DNA of 64,000 bases from Pseudaminobacter salicylatoxidans (GCF_003148475.1 NZ_QGGG01000003.1:1-64000); one strand, 5' to 3'. Positions 9,074 through 18,788 are shown, counted from the stretch's first letter. The notes: generated by a model from the letters alone, not told the origin. A program made the numbers and translations.

Positions 9074-9391
9074 TTTTCTAGCAAGTGCTCAATTGAATCT
9101 CACTTTCATCTGGAATCGACTGACCACCCTCAAGATGCCTTGCGGGAAGAGGCGAGGAATAACCTCAGTCGGGCGCTACGCCATAGCTGGGCCTTTGGCT
9201 GCGGTCACAATCGCCCCCCTCCGCGTTCCCTTCTCCCACCTCACCGTCGGCTTTTGGTGTTTAACCTGACTCCCCGTGTGGCCCGTGAAGGGATAATGCG
9301 GGTTCAGTAAGGGTCCCTCGTTTTCGCGGGGCTTCGGGCAGTTCAACCTTGAGATGCGGGCGATTTACCGTGTCGATGAAAGGAACCTGAC
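9074..9391. other. Intergenic leader region between tRNA-Asn and the Asn/Gly-repeat gene
   Basis: This 318-base stretch holds no supported open frame. It probably carries the promoter and a long leader of the repeat-protein gene that begins at 9392. The ribosome binding site AAAGGA lies at 9379-9384. Several short GC-rich inverted segments occur (for example CCCTCG-TTTT-CGCGGGG near 9317-9332), so a structured leader or a small RNA is possible, but nothing definite can be claimed. Confidence 0.4.
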
Positions 9392-9691
9392 GTGAAAAAG
9401 CTTTTCCTCGTCACGACAGCGCTTTTCGCCATCACGACCGTCGCGGTTGCCGGCAGCAACAATGGGAACGGAAACGGAAACGGAAACATCGGCTCCTTCA
9501 ACGGCAACAACAGCGGTAACGGCAACACGGGCTCCAACAACGGCAACTTCAACGGCAACAACAATTGGGGCTCTTTTTTTGGCAACAACTGTGGCAATTA
9601 CGGCTCGTCGTTCGGAGGTAATTTCTGCGGCAACGACAACAGACCAACGCCAAAAACCAACAAGCGCCGCAACGACAATGACAAAGGCTAG
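9392..9691 (+). CDS. Secreted Asn/Gly-repeat low-complexity protein
   Basis: A 99-residue protein that starts at a GTG with AAAGGA eight bases upstream. A signal peptide (residues 1-20, ending AVA) is followed by about 60 residues made almost entirely of Asn, Gly, Ser and Phe in NGN, GNNSGN and GSFNGN-like units. Two cysteines (Cys67, Cys79) sit near the end of the repeat region, and a short charged tail (NDNRPTPKTNKRR) closes the protein. Such composition suggests an extracellular or surface structural polypeptide, possibly amyloid- or matrix-forming, but no family is recognised. The biased codons (AAC, GGC, GGA) and the signal peptide support real coding. It is not in an operon. Confidence 0.7.
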   Translation: MKKLFLVTTALFAITTVAVAGSNNGNGNGNGNIGSFNGNNSGNGNTGSNNGNFNGNNNWGSFFGNNCGNYGSSFGGNFCGNDNRPTPKTNKRRNDNDKG

Positions 9692-9958
9692 CTGGGAAGC
9701 CTGATAGGGCGCGCCGAACACCGCTGAAGAACACCGAACGGACTGACCTCCATTTGCAACTCCACGTTGGCCAGGCCGTCGGATGGTGACAATGTGGCAG
9801 GGCTTCCACTTCGGCACATCTCCCAGGCATAAGGTCTGCGTGCCCGTATGCAGGACGTTTTCCTGCAATCGAAACTTAAAATCCTAGCTATTCCATTGAG
9901 CCTTTTGAAAACGCTCTCGAGCAATCTTGCGACTCGGGAGGGCGAATGGAGGCTCAAC

Positions 9959-10153
9959 GTGAACTCGGATTTCGCCGTAGCAAGGCAATTCTTGGAAAAA
10001 GCAGAGCAGAGCTTGTGCGGACGCGACACCGCAAGCCGTCAGTTGCGAGAAGCCATCGAATTGTTGGTGGAAGCGGTGCTGACGGCAGAGCATACCGCGC
10101 CGCGAGGCGAAGTGGTGATGTTTCCGGCTCAAAAGCGCTCCAACATACGATAA
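9959..10153 (+). CDS. Small conserved-looking hypothetical protein
   Basis: A 64-residue frame starting at GTG 9959. A GGAGG at 9948-9952 sits six bases upstream, so I preferred this start to the ATG at 9848, whose extra 37 residues look non-coding. The protein is a single amphipathic helical region (ARQFLEKAEQSLCGRDTASR, then QLREAIELLVEAVLTAEH) with a short tail. I do not recognise the family with certainty; similar short helical proteins are seen in rhizobial genomes. No partner gene is evident, as it lies alone between the Asn/Gly-repeat gene and an MFS exporter. Confidence 0.5.
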   Translation: MNSDFAVARQFLEKAEQSLCGRDTASRQLREAIELLVEAVLTAEHTAPRGEVVMFPAQKRSNIR

Positions 10154-10436
10154 GGACGATCCGCGCCGGGCGGCCGGTATTCCATGACGGGACCCGGCCC
10201 CTGTCCCGGCGTGCCTGGCACGTCCTTCCATAATATCCATGCGCGCCTCCCGCACGCGAAACCTGCATCCACATCTGGGGCGGCTTCCCTCACGCAGAAG
10301 TGACGCCGCCAGGCTGCTGGCCTAATGGCGCTCGGCTTGTTTCAGCCAGGAAGCGGCGACATATCGGCGCCGCTCATGTAAGTATCACTGGTCGGCGCGG
10401 CCGTGCCGGCCAGCTCAGAATGCCCCGGATAGTTTC

Positions 10437-11885
10437 GTGAATCGCACCATTCCGCTCATTCTCGCGGTCGCCCTTTTCATGGAGAACATGGATTCGACCG
10501 TCATCGCGACCTCGCTGCCGGCAATCGCGGCCGACATCGGTACAAGCGCGATCGCATTGAAGCTGGCGCTCACTTCCTATCTGGTATCGCTGGCGATCTT
10601 CATTCCGGTGAGCGGCTGGATGGCCGATCGATTCGGCGCGAAAAATGTATTTCGCGCCGCCATCGCCGTCTTCGTGCTGGGCTCGATCGCCTGCGCCGTT
10701 TCAAACTCGCTGGCCGCCTTCGTGCTTTCGCGCTTCCTGCAGGGCATGGGCGGGGCGATGATGACACCGGTGGGCAGGCTGGTGCTGATACGCTCGACGC
10801 CCAAGCACGATCTGGTCGCCGCAATGACGTGGCTCACCATCCCGGCGCTGGTTGGGCCGCTGGTCGGCCCGCCCGTCGGCGGCTTCATCACCACCTATTT
10901 CAGCTGGCACTGGATTTTCCTGATCAATGTGCCGATCGGTATCATCGGCATGTGGCTTGCCACGCGATTCCTGCCGCAAACCGAGACGACCGGCGCACCG
11001 CCGCTGGATGCTCCCGGTTTCATCCTGAGCGGCATTGCGGCTTCCGGCATCGTCTTCGGCCTTTCCGTTGTCAGTCTGCCCGCCTTGCCGCCCATCATCG
11101 GCATCACCACCGTGGTGATCGGCCTGATCGCCAGCGTGATCTATCTGCGGCATGCCAGGGTTGCGCCGCATCCCCTGCTGGCGCTTTCGCTGTTCCGGAA
11201 TCAGGTGTTCCGCTCGGCTGTCGTCGGCGGCAGCCTGTTTCGCGTCGGCATCGGCGCAGTCCCCTTCCTGCTGCCGCTGATGCTCCAGATCGGATTCGGG
11301 CTGACGCCATTCCAATCGGGCATGATCACCTTCGTTTCGGCACTCGGCGCCATCGGCATGAAGCTCGTAACGGCCTGGGTGTTCCGCAGGTCGGGCTTCC
11401 GGCAGGTGCTCATCTTCGGCTCGCTGATCTCGGCGGCGACCATCGGCGTCTACGGCTTCTTCACGCCGGAGACCTCCTATCCGCTGATGCTGTCCATCCT
11501 GCTCGTAGGCGGCTTCATCCGCTCGATGTTCTTCACCGGCGTCAACGCGCTCGCCTATGCCGAAGTCAGCGAAGCCGACACCAGCAAGGCAACGCCCATC
11601 ACCGCCGTTTTCCAGCAGATCAGCATTGCGCTGGGCGTGGCGATAGCGGGCGGCATATTGGAAGTCTGCACACAGTTCCACGGCGGCCCACTGGTCTTGA
11701 GCGACTTCCACATCGCCTTCTATCTGGTCGCGGCGATTTCGGCTGCGGCCTCGCTGTTCTTCATCGGGCTTCCCGCAGATGCTGGCAGCGCTGTTTCGGG
11801 GCACGGCGGGCGCACCGGCCGGCCGTCGGAAACGCAGCCGCCGGCAACCTCGTCGCGACCGCTTGCACGCAACCGTTCCAAGTGA
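10437..11885 (+). CDS. MFS drug exporter of the DHA2 (14-helix) type
   Basis: A 482-residue proton-driven inner-membrane exporter. The N-terminal helix carries the family signature FMENMDSTVIATSLPAIA (DHA2 motif with the buried Asp). Motif A is GWMADRFGAKN, and the motif C region is ALVGPLVGPPVGGFI, which marks antiporters. The hydrophobic profile continues to about residue 450, consistent with about 14 helices, and is followed by a polar Ser/Thr/Pro-rich tail. The GTG start at 10437 (MNRTIPLILAVALF) fits the first helix. No regulator or adaptor gene is adjacent. The substrate cannot be told from sequence. Confidence 0.92.
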   Translation: MNRTIPLILAVALFMENMDSTVIATSLPAIAADIGTSAIALKLALTSYLVSLAIFIPVSGWMADRFGAKNVFRAAIAVFVLGSIACAVSNSLAAFVLSRFLQGMGGAMMTPVGRLVLIRSTPKHDLVAAMTWLTIPALVGPLVGPPVGGFITTYFSWHWIFLINVPIGIIGMWLATRFLPQTETTGAPPLDAPGFILSGIAASGIVFGLSVVSLPALPPIIGITTVVIGLIASVIYLRHARVAPHPLLALSLFRNQVFRSAVVGGSLFRVGIGAVPFLLPLMLQIGFGLTPFQSGMITFVSALGAIGMKLVTAWVFRRSGFRQVLIFGSLISAATIGVYGFFTPETSYPLMLSILLVGGFIRSMFFTGVNALAYAEVSEADTSKATPITAVFQQISIALGVAIAGGILEVCTQFHGGPLVLSDFHIAFYLVAAISAAASLFFIGLPADAGSAVSGHGGRTGRPSETQPPATSSRPLARNRSK

Positions 11886-11909
11886 CCCGGAAGGCTTGCC
11901 GGCGGGAAG

Positions 11910-12599
11910 CTACCCCTTGAAATCCTTGGCCAGCAGGTAAAGCTCGGCCGATTCGTCGCGTGAGGCCGGCGGCTTGACGTGATGGACGCTACGGAAGCTG
12001 CGTTTCAGCCGGTTGAGCAATTCCGCCTCGGTGCCGCCCTGGAAGGTCTTGGCGAGGAAATGCCCGCCCGGCTTCAGCACCGACATGGCGAAATCGGCCG
12101 CCACTTCGCACAGATGCATGGTGCGCAGATGGTCGGTGCGCCGATGGCCGGTGGTCGGCGCCGCCATATCCGACAGCACGATATCCGGTTCGCCGCCCAG
12201 CACCTCGATCAGCTTTGTCGGCGCTTCGTCGTCCAGGAAATCCATCTCCAGCACCAGCGCACCCGGCACGCCATCCATGCCCAGATAGTCGATGCCCACC
12301 ACATGCGGCGTTTCCGGCGCCGATTTCGTGCGTGCCGCCGCCACCTGGCACCAGCCGCCGGGCGCCGCGCCCAGGTCGATCACCTTCAGGCCGGGTTTCA
12401 GCAGGTTGTAGCGGTCATCTATCTCGATCAGCTTGTAGGCTGCGCGCGAGCGATAGCCCTCGGCCTTGGAGCGCTGCACATAGGGATCATTCATGTGCCG
12501 CTCGAGCCAGCGCCGCGAGGATTCCTTCAGGCCGCTCTTCTTCTTGATCTTGGTTCTGAGAACGCGGCTCGCGCCCGTCTTGTCCGGTTTCTTGTTCAT
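11910..12599 (-). CDS. rlmE: 23S rRNA (uridine-2'-O)-methyltransferase RlmE (FtsJ/RrmJ)
   Basis: Methylates the 2'-O of U2552 in the 23S rRNA A-loop using SAM, a late step in large-subunit assembly. Visible features are the [14 protein letters not shown] and [14 protein letters not shown] blocks with the first catalytic Lys. The SAM loop is [15 protein letters not shown], the catalytic Asp is in [17 protein letters not shown], and the second catalytic Lys is in [10 protein letters not shown] chose the ATG at 12599 because it overlaps the upstream ppx stop as ATGA, which indicates translational coupling; ATGs at 12620 and 12632 are possible alternatives. The N-terminus is rich in Lys, as in other rhizobial RlmE proteins. 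Confidence 0.95.
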   Translation of the reverse strand: MNKKPDKTGASRVLRTKIKKKSGLKESSRRWLERHMNDPYVQRSKAEGYRSRAAYKLIEIDDRYNLLKPGLKVIDLGAAPGGWCQVAAARTKSAPETPHVVGIDYLGMDGVPGALVLEMDFLDDEAPTKLIEVLGGEPDIVLSDMAAPTTGHRRTDHLRTMHLCEVAADFAMSVLKPGGHFLAKTFQGGTEAELLNRLKRSFRSVHHVKPPASRDESAELYLLAKDFKG

Positions 12600-13993
12600 G
12601 GGCGTGATCCGTTTCGCCATTGGCGGCGCCAAACGCCGTCATCGGCCATCAATTCGCTCAATATGCCCTCCCGCAGGCCGCGATCGGCTACGCGCAGGCG
12701 CTCCGAAGGCCAGACCCGCCGAATTGCCTCCAGGATCGCACATCCCGCCAGCACCAGATCGGCGCGATCCGCCCCGATGCAGGCATTGGCGACACGAGCC
12801 TGGAAATCCCAGCCGAGCAGCTTCTCGATCATGCTGTCAACACTGGCATTGTCCATCCAAAGGCCATCCACGCGGCGGCGGTCATAGCGCTCCAGCCCCA
12901 GATGGACGCCGGCCAGCGTCGTCACCGTGCCGGACGTGCCGAGCAGATGGAAGCGCGAGCCCTTCATCAGATGGCGTATGCGGTCGCGTTCCTTGAAGGC
13001 GGCAAGCAGCGCGGCGACATCGTCCACCATGGCCGCGAAAGTCTCGCGGGTAACGTTACGCCCGCCGAATCGCTCGGCCAGCGACACCACACCGACGGGC
13101 AGCGAGGTCCATGACACGATGTGGTTGGCGAGCCGTGGAGAACGCCGGCCGGACAGGTCGATCAGCGCAATCTCCGACGAGCCGCCGCCGATGTCGAACA
13201 ACACCACCCCGCTGGTATCGCGCTCGACCAGCGAGCCGCAGCCGGAAACCGCAAGCCGCGCTTCGGTCTGCCGGTCGATGATTTCCAGCTTCAGCCCGGC
13301 CTCGCTCTCCACGCGCGCCAGAAATTCGGCGCCGTTTTCGGCGGATCGGCAAGCCTCTGTCGCCACCAGCCGTGCGCCGCGGATGGGACGGCTGCCCAGC
13401 TTGTCGGCGCAAACCTTGAGCGCCTCGACCGCCCGGTCCATCGCGGCCTGCGAAAGCCGGCCGCTGCCGCTCAGTCCCTCGCCAAGGCGCACAATCCGCG
13501 AGAATGCGTCGATGACACGGAACTGGCCCGGCCGCCCCGGCACCGCGACCAGCAGGCGGCAATTGTTCGTGCCGAGGTCCAGCGCGGCGAATATCGGCAG
13601 GTCGCCGACATCGTGGCGACGCACCGGTTCGGCCCGATGTTGCGTCGATGCGGTCCTGTGTTCGCGCACCGGCATCGGTGCAGCGCGACGCGCACCGGCG
13701 GGTTCCGGTTGTTTTGGCATCGCGCCCTGCCCGCTTGCCGAAGGCTGGCCGGGCTGCTGGCCGTCGCGCGCAAAAACCTTGCGGCCGCGCTTGCGCTTGC
13801 GGCGCTTCTTGCCCTTGTGAACGATATGCTGCGGTGCATCGGCCTTCGATTGCCCGGCGGCGTTTCGATGACCCGGCGCCCTTCTCTTCGGGCTACCCGC
13901 CTGGTGCGCTCGACCGCCACGCGACGGCCTGCCCACTCTGGACGCACCCGCTTCCGGCGACCTGGCGCCAGCTTCGGGGTCTTCCACCTGCAA
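12596..13993 (-). CDS. ppx: Ppx/GppA-family exopolyphosphatase with basic N-terminal extension
   Basis: The C-terminal 330 residues form a Ppx/GppA phosphatase of the sugar-kinase/HSP70 fold, which hydrolyses polyphosphate or pppGpp. The phosphate-1 motif is [14 protein letters not shown], the phosphate-2 motif is [16 protein letters not shown], and [13 protein letters not shown] is the adenosine-type motif. The first 130 or so residues are low-complexity and rich in Arg, Lys, Pro, Gly and Ala, including the block [11 protein letters not shown]. This extension is not part of the enzyme fold. The gene is coupled to rlmE by an ATGA overlap, an order seen in other rhizobia. Which substrate is preferred cannot be decided. 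Confidence 0.9.
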   Translation of the reverse strand: MQVEDPEAGARSPEAGASRVGRPSRGGRAHQAGSPKRRAPGHRNAAGQSKADAPQHIVHKGKKRRKRKRGRKVFARDGQQPGQPSASGQGAMPKQPEPAGARRAAPMPVREHRTASTQHRAEPVRRHDVGDLPIFAALDLGTNNCRLLVAVPGRPGQFRVIDAFSRIVRLGEGLSGSGRLSQAAMDRAVEALKVCADKLGSRPIRGARLVATEACRSAENGAEFLARVESEAGLKLEIIDRQTEARLAVSGCGSLVERDTSGVVLFDIGGGSSEIALIDLSGRRSPRLANHIVSWTSLPVGVVSLAERFGGRNVTRETFAAMVDDVAALLAAFKERDRIRHLMKGSRFHLLGTSGTVTTLAGVHLGLERYDRRRVDGLWMDNASVDSMIEKLLGWDFQARVANACIGADRADLVLAGCAILEAIRRVWPSERLRVADRGLREGILSELMADDGVWRRQWRNGSRP

Positions 13994-14257
13994 TGTCCCT
14001 CTTGCGCCGCGCGTACTGGAACAGACGCCGCATGCGCATCGAATTTTTCAGTTGCACCAAAGATAACAGCGCTGCGTTCGATCACCAAGCCCGCCGTCGA
14101 AAAATCGCATCCGGACGCTCCCGGATCGTCCTTCACGGTTGAACAGCCGGCTTTGATCAGGCATTCCTGAAATAGCAATATTTCTGCGGTGCCGGTCCCG
14201 GCTCCGTTCCCCGCACGCCACGAGAGAGGAGAACCCCGCAGGTATGGCCGCAACGCA

Positions 14258-15187
14258 ATGACTTTGAAAAAAATCATCTGGCCCGCGATCGGGCTCTCCG
14301 CCGTCGCCTTCTCCGTATGGCTGCTCTACCATGAACTGCGCGGCATCTCGATCGAGGATGTCGGCGATGGACTGGCGGCGATACCGCTGCACCGATGGCT
14401 GCTGGCGGGAGTGAGTTCGATCGTCGCCTATATCGCACTGGCCGGCTATGACCGCATTGCGCTCAGTCATCTCGGCAAGCGGATCTCCTTCCTTTTCATC
14501 ACCATCTGCTCCTTCACCACCTATGCGCTGTCGCACAATATCGGCGGCTCGGTGCTGTCAGGCGCGGTCATCCGGTATCGCGCCTATGCAACAAAGGGGC
14601 TGACCGGACAGGAAATCGGGGTGCTGGTCGCGCTCTGCTCCTTCACCTTCGCGCTGGGAGCGCTGCTTCTTGGCTCCTTGCTCCTGATCGGGGAACCGGA
14701 AGTGCTGGAGCGATTCGTCGACATCCTGCCGATCTCGGCTTCACGCACCACGGGTTTCGTGCTCCTGGCGCTGATAGGCCTCTATGTCTTCGGAAGCTGG
14801 CTGCAGTTGCGCCCTTTGCGACTCGGCAGCCTGCAGATTCACTACCCCCGCCTGTCCATCGTGGCGCAGCAACTCATCATCGGGCCGATGGAATTGATGG
14901 CCGCTGCCGCGATCATCTATTTTGCGCTGCCTGCCGAGGGAAATCCCGGCTACTTCATCGTGCTTGGCGTATTCGTGGTCTCGTTTTCGGTGGCGCTGCT
15001 GTCGCATGCGCCGGGAGGGCTCGGCGTTCTGGAAGTGGTTTTCCTGGCCGGCCTTTCAGACATGGATCCGGTAAGCGTGCTCGCCGCGCTGGTGGTGTTT
15101 CGGCTTTTCTACCTCATCGTTCCCCTGATTCTCGCGCTTTTCGTTGTGCTGCTGTTCGAGAAAAGCCAGTTCTCCCGGCGCGTGTGA
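14258..15187 (+). CDS. UPF0104/LPG-synthase-type polytopic membrane protein
   Basis: A 309-residue integral membrane protein with seven to eight hydrophobic segments and the family blocks SHNIGGSVLSGAVIRYRAY and LLSHAPGGLGVLE. These are shared with the flippase-like domain of lysylphosphatidylglycerol synthases (MprF) and with the YbhN group. The aminoacyl-transferase domain of MprF is absent, so the protein may be a lipid flippase or a lipid-modifying partner; the function is unproven. I chose the ATG at 14258 (MTLKKIIWPAIG), since upstream residues are polar and non-conserved. It is divergent from ppx and unlinked to other genes. Confidence 0.85.
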   Translation: MTLKKIIWPAIGLSAVAFSVWLLYHELRGISIEDVGDGLAAIPLHRWLLAGVSSIVAYIALAGYDRIALSHLGKRISFLFITICSFTTYALSHNIGGSVLSGAVIRYRAYATKGLTGQEIGVLVALCSFTFALGALLLGSLLLIGEPEVLERFVDILPISASRTTGFVLLALIGLYVFGSWLQLRPLRLGSLQIHYPRLSIVAQQLIIGPMELMAAAAIIYFALPAEGNPGYFIVLGVFVVSFSVALLSHAPGGLGVLEVVFLAGLSDMDPVSVLAALVVFRLFYLIVPLILALFVVLLFEKSQFSRRV

Positions 15188-15317
15188 AAGCGTATGTGAG
15201 GAAACGTGCATTGAAATGCGTTCGGCCCTTGACTATTTAGCGCCCATGGCTAAAACGCACCGCACAAGACAGCAACTGCTGTCGACGCGGCGACATTGTC
15301 CTTCGACAAGCCGTTGC

Positions 15318-15391
15318 TGGGGAATAGGTTAACGGTAGACCAGCGGACTCTGACTCCGTTAGTCCTGGTTCGAATCCAGGTTCCCCAGCCA
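15318..15391 (+). tRNA. tRNA-Gln (CTG)
   Basis: Acceptor stem TGGGGAA pairs with TTCCCCA, discriminator G, encoded CCA. The anticodon stem GCGGA/TCCGT encloses CTCTGAC with anticodon CTG. The T arm CCTGG-TTCGAAT-CCAGG is intact. Confidence 0.97.
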
Positions 15392-15500
15392 AAAGTTCTC
15401 CAGTCCCTCCGACCATTTCTCCAACAATATCGCATGTCCGGAATCAGGGTGTCGCGTCCCGCGCAAATTGTTGCCACATAGCGCATGCAAGGCGGCGGGC

Positions 15501-15875
15501 ATGAAGCCAGCGGTACAAGTTTTTCTCGCAATATCGGTATGTGCCCTGACGGCGGGATGCGCCACGCCGCCCGGCGCCATCGAAGCCAAGCCCGTAACTG
15601 CCGACCGCTTCGGCGATCTGGACTGCCCTTTGCTCATCACCGAGCGCGACCGCCGCATCCAGATTCGCGATCTGTTGGCAGATGCACAGACCGAGCGCTT
15701 CCGCGCCGATCTCATCAGCGGCGCATTGACCGGCCTCACGCAATCCATGGTCAACTCACCACGCGAACGTGAGCAAAAGATCGCCGAGGTCAAAGGCGAG
15801 ATCATCGCGCTCGACCAGCAGATACTGGCAAAGAGCTGCATAATTCGGTTGCCGCCGCAGCCCACGGGAGGTTGA
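15501..15875 (+). CDS. Small predicted lipoprotein, unknown function
   Basis: A 124-residue protein with a lipoprotein signal: a hydrophobic stretch followed by the lipobox LTAGC, with the acylated Cys at residue 20. The mature part is soluble and helical with many charged residues (ITERDRRIQIRDLLADAQTE, then the coiled-coil-like REREQKIAEVKGEIIALDQQ). The ATG at 15501 was chosen because it gives the lipoprotein signal directly and follows a GGCGG stretch; the open frame extends 11 residues upstream. No family recognised. It is a single gene, convergent with the aryl-CoA ligase operon. Confidence 0.7.
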   Translation: MKPAVQVFLAISVCALTAGCATPPGAIEAKPVTADRFGDLDCPLLITERDRRIQIRDLLADAQTERFRADLISGALTGLTQSMVNSPREREQKIAEVKGEIIALDQQILAKSCIIRLPPQPTGG

Positions 15876-16002
15876 CAGCGGCCGTGAGCGCCTGAATAGC
15901 ACGTCACGGTTACGGAAGCGGGTCTTTTTCGCATCAGCGTGCGGGGCAACGTGCGCCCCGCCACACTTCTCGGCTGTTCCCCCGCGACGGGGTAAGCGTG
16001 CG

Positions 16003-17625
16003 CTACTGCGCGGCGTTCTTCAGCATGAAGCGCTGGATCTTGCCGGTCGCCGTCTTCGGCAGCGCCTCGATGAATTTGATCGAGCGCGGATATTTGTAGG
16101 GCGCGATCGTCTGCTTGACGTGATCCTGCAACGCCTTGACCGTCAGGGCATCGGCGGCAACGCCTTCGGCCAGAACCACATGCGCCTGCACGATCTGGCC
16201 GCGTTCCTCGTCCGGTGCGCCGATGACGGCGCATTCCGAAACGAAGGCGTGGGCGAGCAATGCTGCCTCCACCTCCGGGCCTGCAATGTTGTAACCGGCC
16301 GAGATGATCAGGTCGTCGGAGCGCGCGGCGAAATGGAAATAGCCGTTCTCGTCCTGATAGAAGGCGTCTCCCGTCAGGTTCCAGCCGTCACGCACATAGG
16401 TCCGCTGCCGCTTGTCGGCGAGATAGCGGCAGCCCGTGGGGCCGCGCACCGCGAGCCGCCCCACCTCGCCGCGTGGCTTCTCGTTCATGTCCTCATCGAC
16501 GATCTTCGCCTCATAACCACCAACGGGCTTGCCGGTCGAGCCTGGCGCGGAATCGCCCAGCCGGTTGGTGATGAAGATGTGCAGCATCTCGGTGGAGCCG
16601 ATGCCGTCCAGCATCGGCTTGCCGGTCTTTTCCATCCAGGCGTCGTAGATCGGCGCCGGCAGCGTCTCGCCAGCCGAGACGGCCACGCGCAGCGAACTCA
16701 GGTCCGCCCCCTCCTCCATCGCCGCCAGCATGACGCGGTAAGCGGTGGGCGCGGTGAAACTGATGGTCGCCTTGTAGGTCTCGATGATCTCGATCATCTT
16801 CGGCGGCGTGGCTTGCTCCAGAAGCGTTGCGGCCGCGCCGAAGCGCAGCGGGAAGATTGCCAGCCCGCCAAGACCGAAGGTGAAGGCAAGCGGCGGCGAA
16901 CCGACGAAAATATCCTCCGGCGTGACCGAAAGCACTTCCCTCGCGTAGGCATCGGCGATGATGAGCAGATCGCGATGGAAATGCATCGTCGCCTTGGGCT
17001 CGCCGGTCGTGCCGGAGGTGAAGCCAAGCAGCGCGACATCGTCACGGCTTGTCGGCACCGCGTCGAACTTCACCGGCTTGTCGAGCGCGATGCGGTCGAG
17101 CTCGGCGTCGTGATTGGCGGTGCCATCGAAGCCGATCACCTTCCTGAGGAATTTTGAGGTCTTGGCGCAGGCGACCATTTCGTCAAGGATGCGGGTGTCG
17201 CACAGCGCGAACTCGATTTCCGCCTTGTCAACGATTTTCCCAAGCTCGCCAGCGCGAAGCATCGGCATGGTGTTGACCACCACGGCGCCCGCCTTGGTGG
17301 CGGCGAGCCAACAGGCGACCATGGCCGGATTGTTGGCCGAGCGGATCAGCACGCGATTGCCCGGCTTGACGCCGTAGTTTTCCACCAGCGCGTGCGCGAT
17401 GCGGTTCGACCAGTCGGTCAATTCCTTGTAGGTGCGGCGGCGGCCGTTGCCGATCAGTGCGACATTGTCGCCAAAGCCCTTGGCGACCATGGCGTCGGTG
17501 AATTCGACGCCGGCATTGAGGGTTTCGGGATAGTCGAAGCCGTCGAGCAGCAGGTCGGGCCACTGCTCCATCGGCGGCAGGTTGTCACGTGTAAAGGTGT
17601 CGGTGTGCGCCGATGGTCCCAGCAT
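16003..17625 (-). CDS. Aryl-CoA ligase, probably 2-aminobenzoate-CoA ligase
   Basis: An AMP-forming acyl-CoA synthetase of 540 residues, of the benzoate/2-aminobenzoate-CoA ligase branch. The ATP-binding loop is TSGTTGEPK at residues 203-211. The adenylate-binding segment is DGIGSTEML, the hinge region reads SDDLIISAGYNIAGPEVE, and the catalytic Lys529 is in PKTATGKIQ. It would activate an aromatic acid to its CoA thioester with ATP. It is the last gene of the six-gene minus-strand operon, four bases after the acyl-CoA dehydrogenase. With the aryl-CoA monooxygenase/reductase at the head of the operon, 2-aminobenzoate (anthranilate) is the best substrate; benzoate or salicylate are alternatives. 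Confidence 0.85.
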   Translation of the reverse strand: MLGPSAHTDTFTRDNLPPMEQWPDLLLDGFDYPETLNAGVEFTDAMVAKGFGDNVALIGNGRRRTYKELTDWSNRIAHALVENYGVKPGNRVLIRSANNPAMVACWLAATKAGAVVVNTMPMLRAGELGKIVDKAEIEFALCDTRILDEMVACAKTSKFLRKVIGFDGTANHDAELDRIALDKPVKFDAVPTSRDDVALLGFTSGTTGEPKATMHFHRDLLIIADAYAREVLSVTPEDIFVGSPPLAFTFGLGGLAIFPLRFGAAATLLEQATPPKMIEIIETYKATISFTAPTAYRVMLAAMEEGADLSSLRVAVSAGETLPAPIYDAWMEKTGKPMLDGIGSTEMLHIFITNRLGDSAPGSTGKPVGGYEAKIVDEDMNEKPRGEVGRLAVRGPTGCRYLADKRQRTYVRDGWNLTGDAFYQDENGYFHFAARSDDLIISAGYNIAGPEVEAALLAHAFVSECAVIGAPDEERGQIVQAHVVLAEGVAADALTVKALQDHVKQTIAPYKYPRSIKFIEALPKTATGKIQRFMLKNAAQ

Positions 17626-17629
17626 TTTG

Positions 17630-18787
17630 TTATCCTCCCGCCAGTGTCTGCCTGGCTATTATGACTTTCTGCACGTCGGACGCGCCCTCATAGATGCGCA
17701 GCGCCCGAATCTCCCGATAAAGGCTTTCAACGACGCTGCCCTTGCGCACGCCGTCGCCGCCATGAATTTGAACCGCCTTGTCGATCACGCTCTGGGCGCG
17801 GTCGGTGGCGTAGAGCTTGGCCATCGCCGCCTCGCGGCTGACGCGCGGCGCACCGGAGTCCTTCAGCCAGGCGGCGCGATAGACGAGAAGGGCCGACGCA
17901 TCGATGTCGAGCGCCATGTCGGCAATATGGCCCTGCACCATCTGCAAATCGGACAGCGGCGCACCGAACAGTTCTCGCGAGGTGGAACGCGACACCGCCT
18001 CGTCCAGCGCACGACGCGCAAAACCGAGCGCGGCCGCAGCGACAGTGGAGCGGAAGACGTCGAGCACCGACATGGCAATCTTGAAACCTTCACCCGGCTT
18101 GCCAAGCATGGCTGATTTCGGGATTCGGCAGTTCTCGAAAGACAGCCGTGCCAACGGATGCGGCGCAATCACTTCCAGCCGCTCGGCGATCGACAGGCCC
18201 GGCATGTCTGCCGGCACGAGGAAGGCCGAAATACCCTTGGCGCCCGGCGCTTCGCCGGTGCGGGCGAAGAGCGTGTACATGTCGGCGATGCCGCCGTTGG
18301 AAATCCAGGTCTTTTCGCCGTCGAGCACGTAAGATCCGCCATCCTCGCGTGCCGCCAGATCGAGATTGGCGACATCCGAGCCGGATTTCGGCTCGCTCAG
18401 CGCAAAGGCCGAAAGAGCCGCCCCCGCGCGCGTGCGGCTCAGCCACTCGCGCTTCTGTGCGGCCGTACCGAACAGCGAAATCGCGCCGGTGCCCAGCCCT
18501 TGCATGGCAAAGGCGAAGTCGGCGAGGCCATCATGGCGCGCCAGCGTCTCGCGGATGATGCACAGGCTGCGCACATCGAGCACGCTGCCCACGTCATCCG
18601 GATCGACGGCCGAATATTCGAGCCAGCCGCCCTCGCCCAGTTTGGCCACCAGTTCGCGGCAGGCGGCATCGACGTCGCTATGGTCGATGCCGGCAAGATT
18701 GGCAGCCGCCCAGCGGTCGAGTGCATCGGCGAGGACGCGGTGGCGCTCCTCGAAGAAGGGCCAGTTCAAAAAGCTGCGGTCGGCCAT
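17630..18787 (-). CDS. Acyl-CoA dehydrogenase of the aryl-CoA operon
   Basis: A 385-residue FAD-dependent acyl-CoA dehydrogenase. It has the FAD/substrate blocks [10 protein letters not shown] and [12 protein letters not shown], the arginine-containing helix VQIHGGDGV, and the catalytic base Glu367 in [10 protein letters not shown]. It would introduce a double bond next to the thioester during the beta-oxidation-like breakdown of the ring-derived CoA intermediate. It starts one base after the enoyl-CoA hydratase stop and ends four bases before the ligase, so it is firmly part of the operon. The exact substrate is inferred from context. Confidence 0.9.
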   Translation of the reverse strand: MADRSFLNWPFFEERHRVLADALDRWAAANLAGIDHSDVDAACRELVAKLGEGGWLEYSAVDPDDVGSVLDVRSLCIIRETLARHDGLADFAFAMQGLGTGAISLFGTAAQKREWLSRTRAGAALSAFALSEPKSGSDVANLDLAAREDGGSYVLDGEKTWISNGGIADMYTLFARTGEAPGAKGISAFLVPADMPGLSIAERLEVIAPHPLARLSFENCRIPKSAMLGKPGEGFKIAMSVLDVFRSTVAAAALGFARRALDEAVSRSTSRELFGAPLSDLQMVQGHIADMALDIDASALLVYRAAWLKDSGAPRVSREAAMAKLYATDRAQSVIDKAVQIHGGDGVRKGSVVESLYREIRALRIYEGASDVQKVIIARQTLAGG

Positions 18788-18788
18788 G

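Noticed and set aside
9392-9691. Repeat region as a CRISPR array or microsatellite
   Set aside because: The repeats are short, imperfect, in frame and preceded by a signal peptide; there are no spacers.
14048-14536. Minus-strand frame between ppx and the flippase-like gene
   Set aside because: It overlaps the N-terminal third of a clear membrane protein on the other strand and lacks hydrophobic or motif content.
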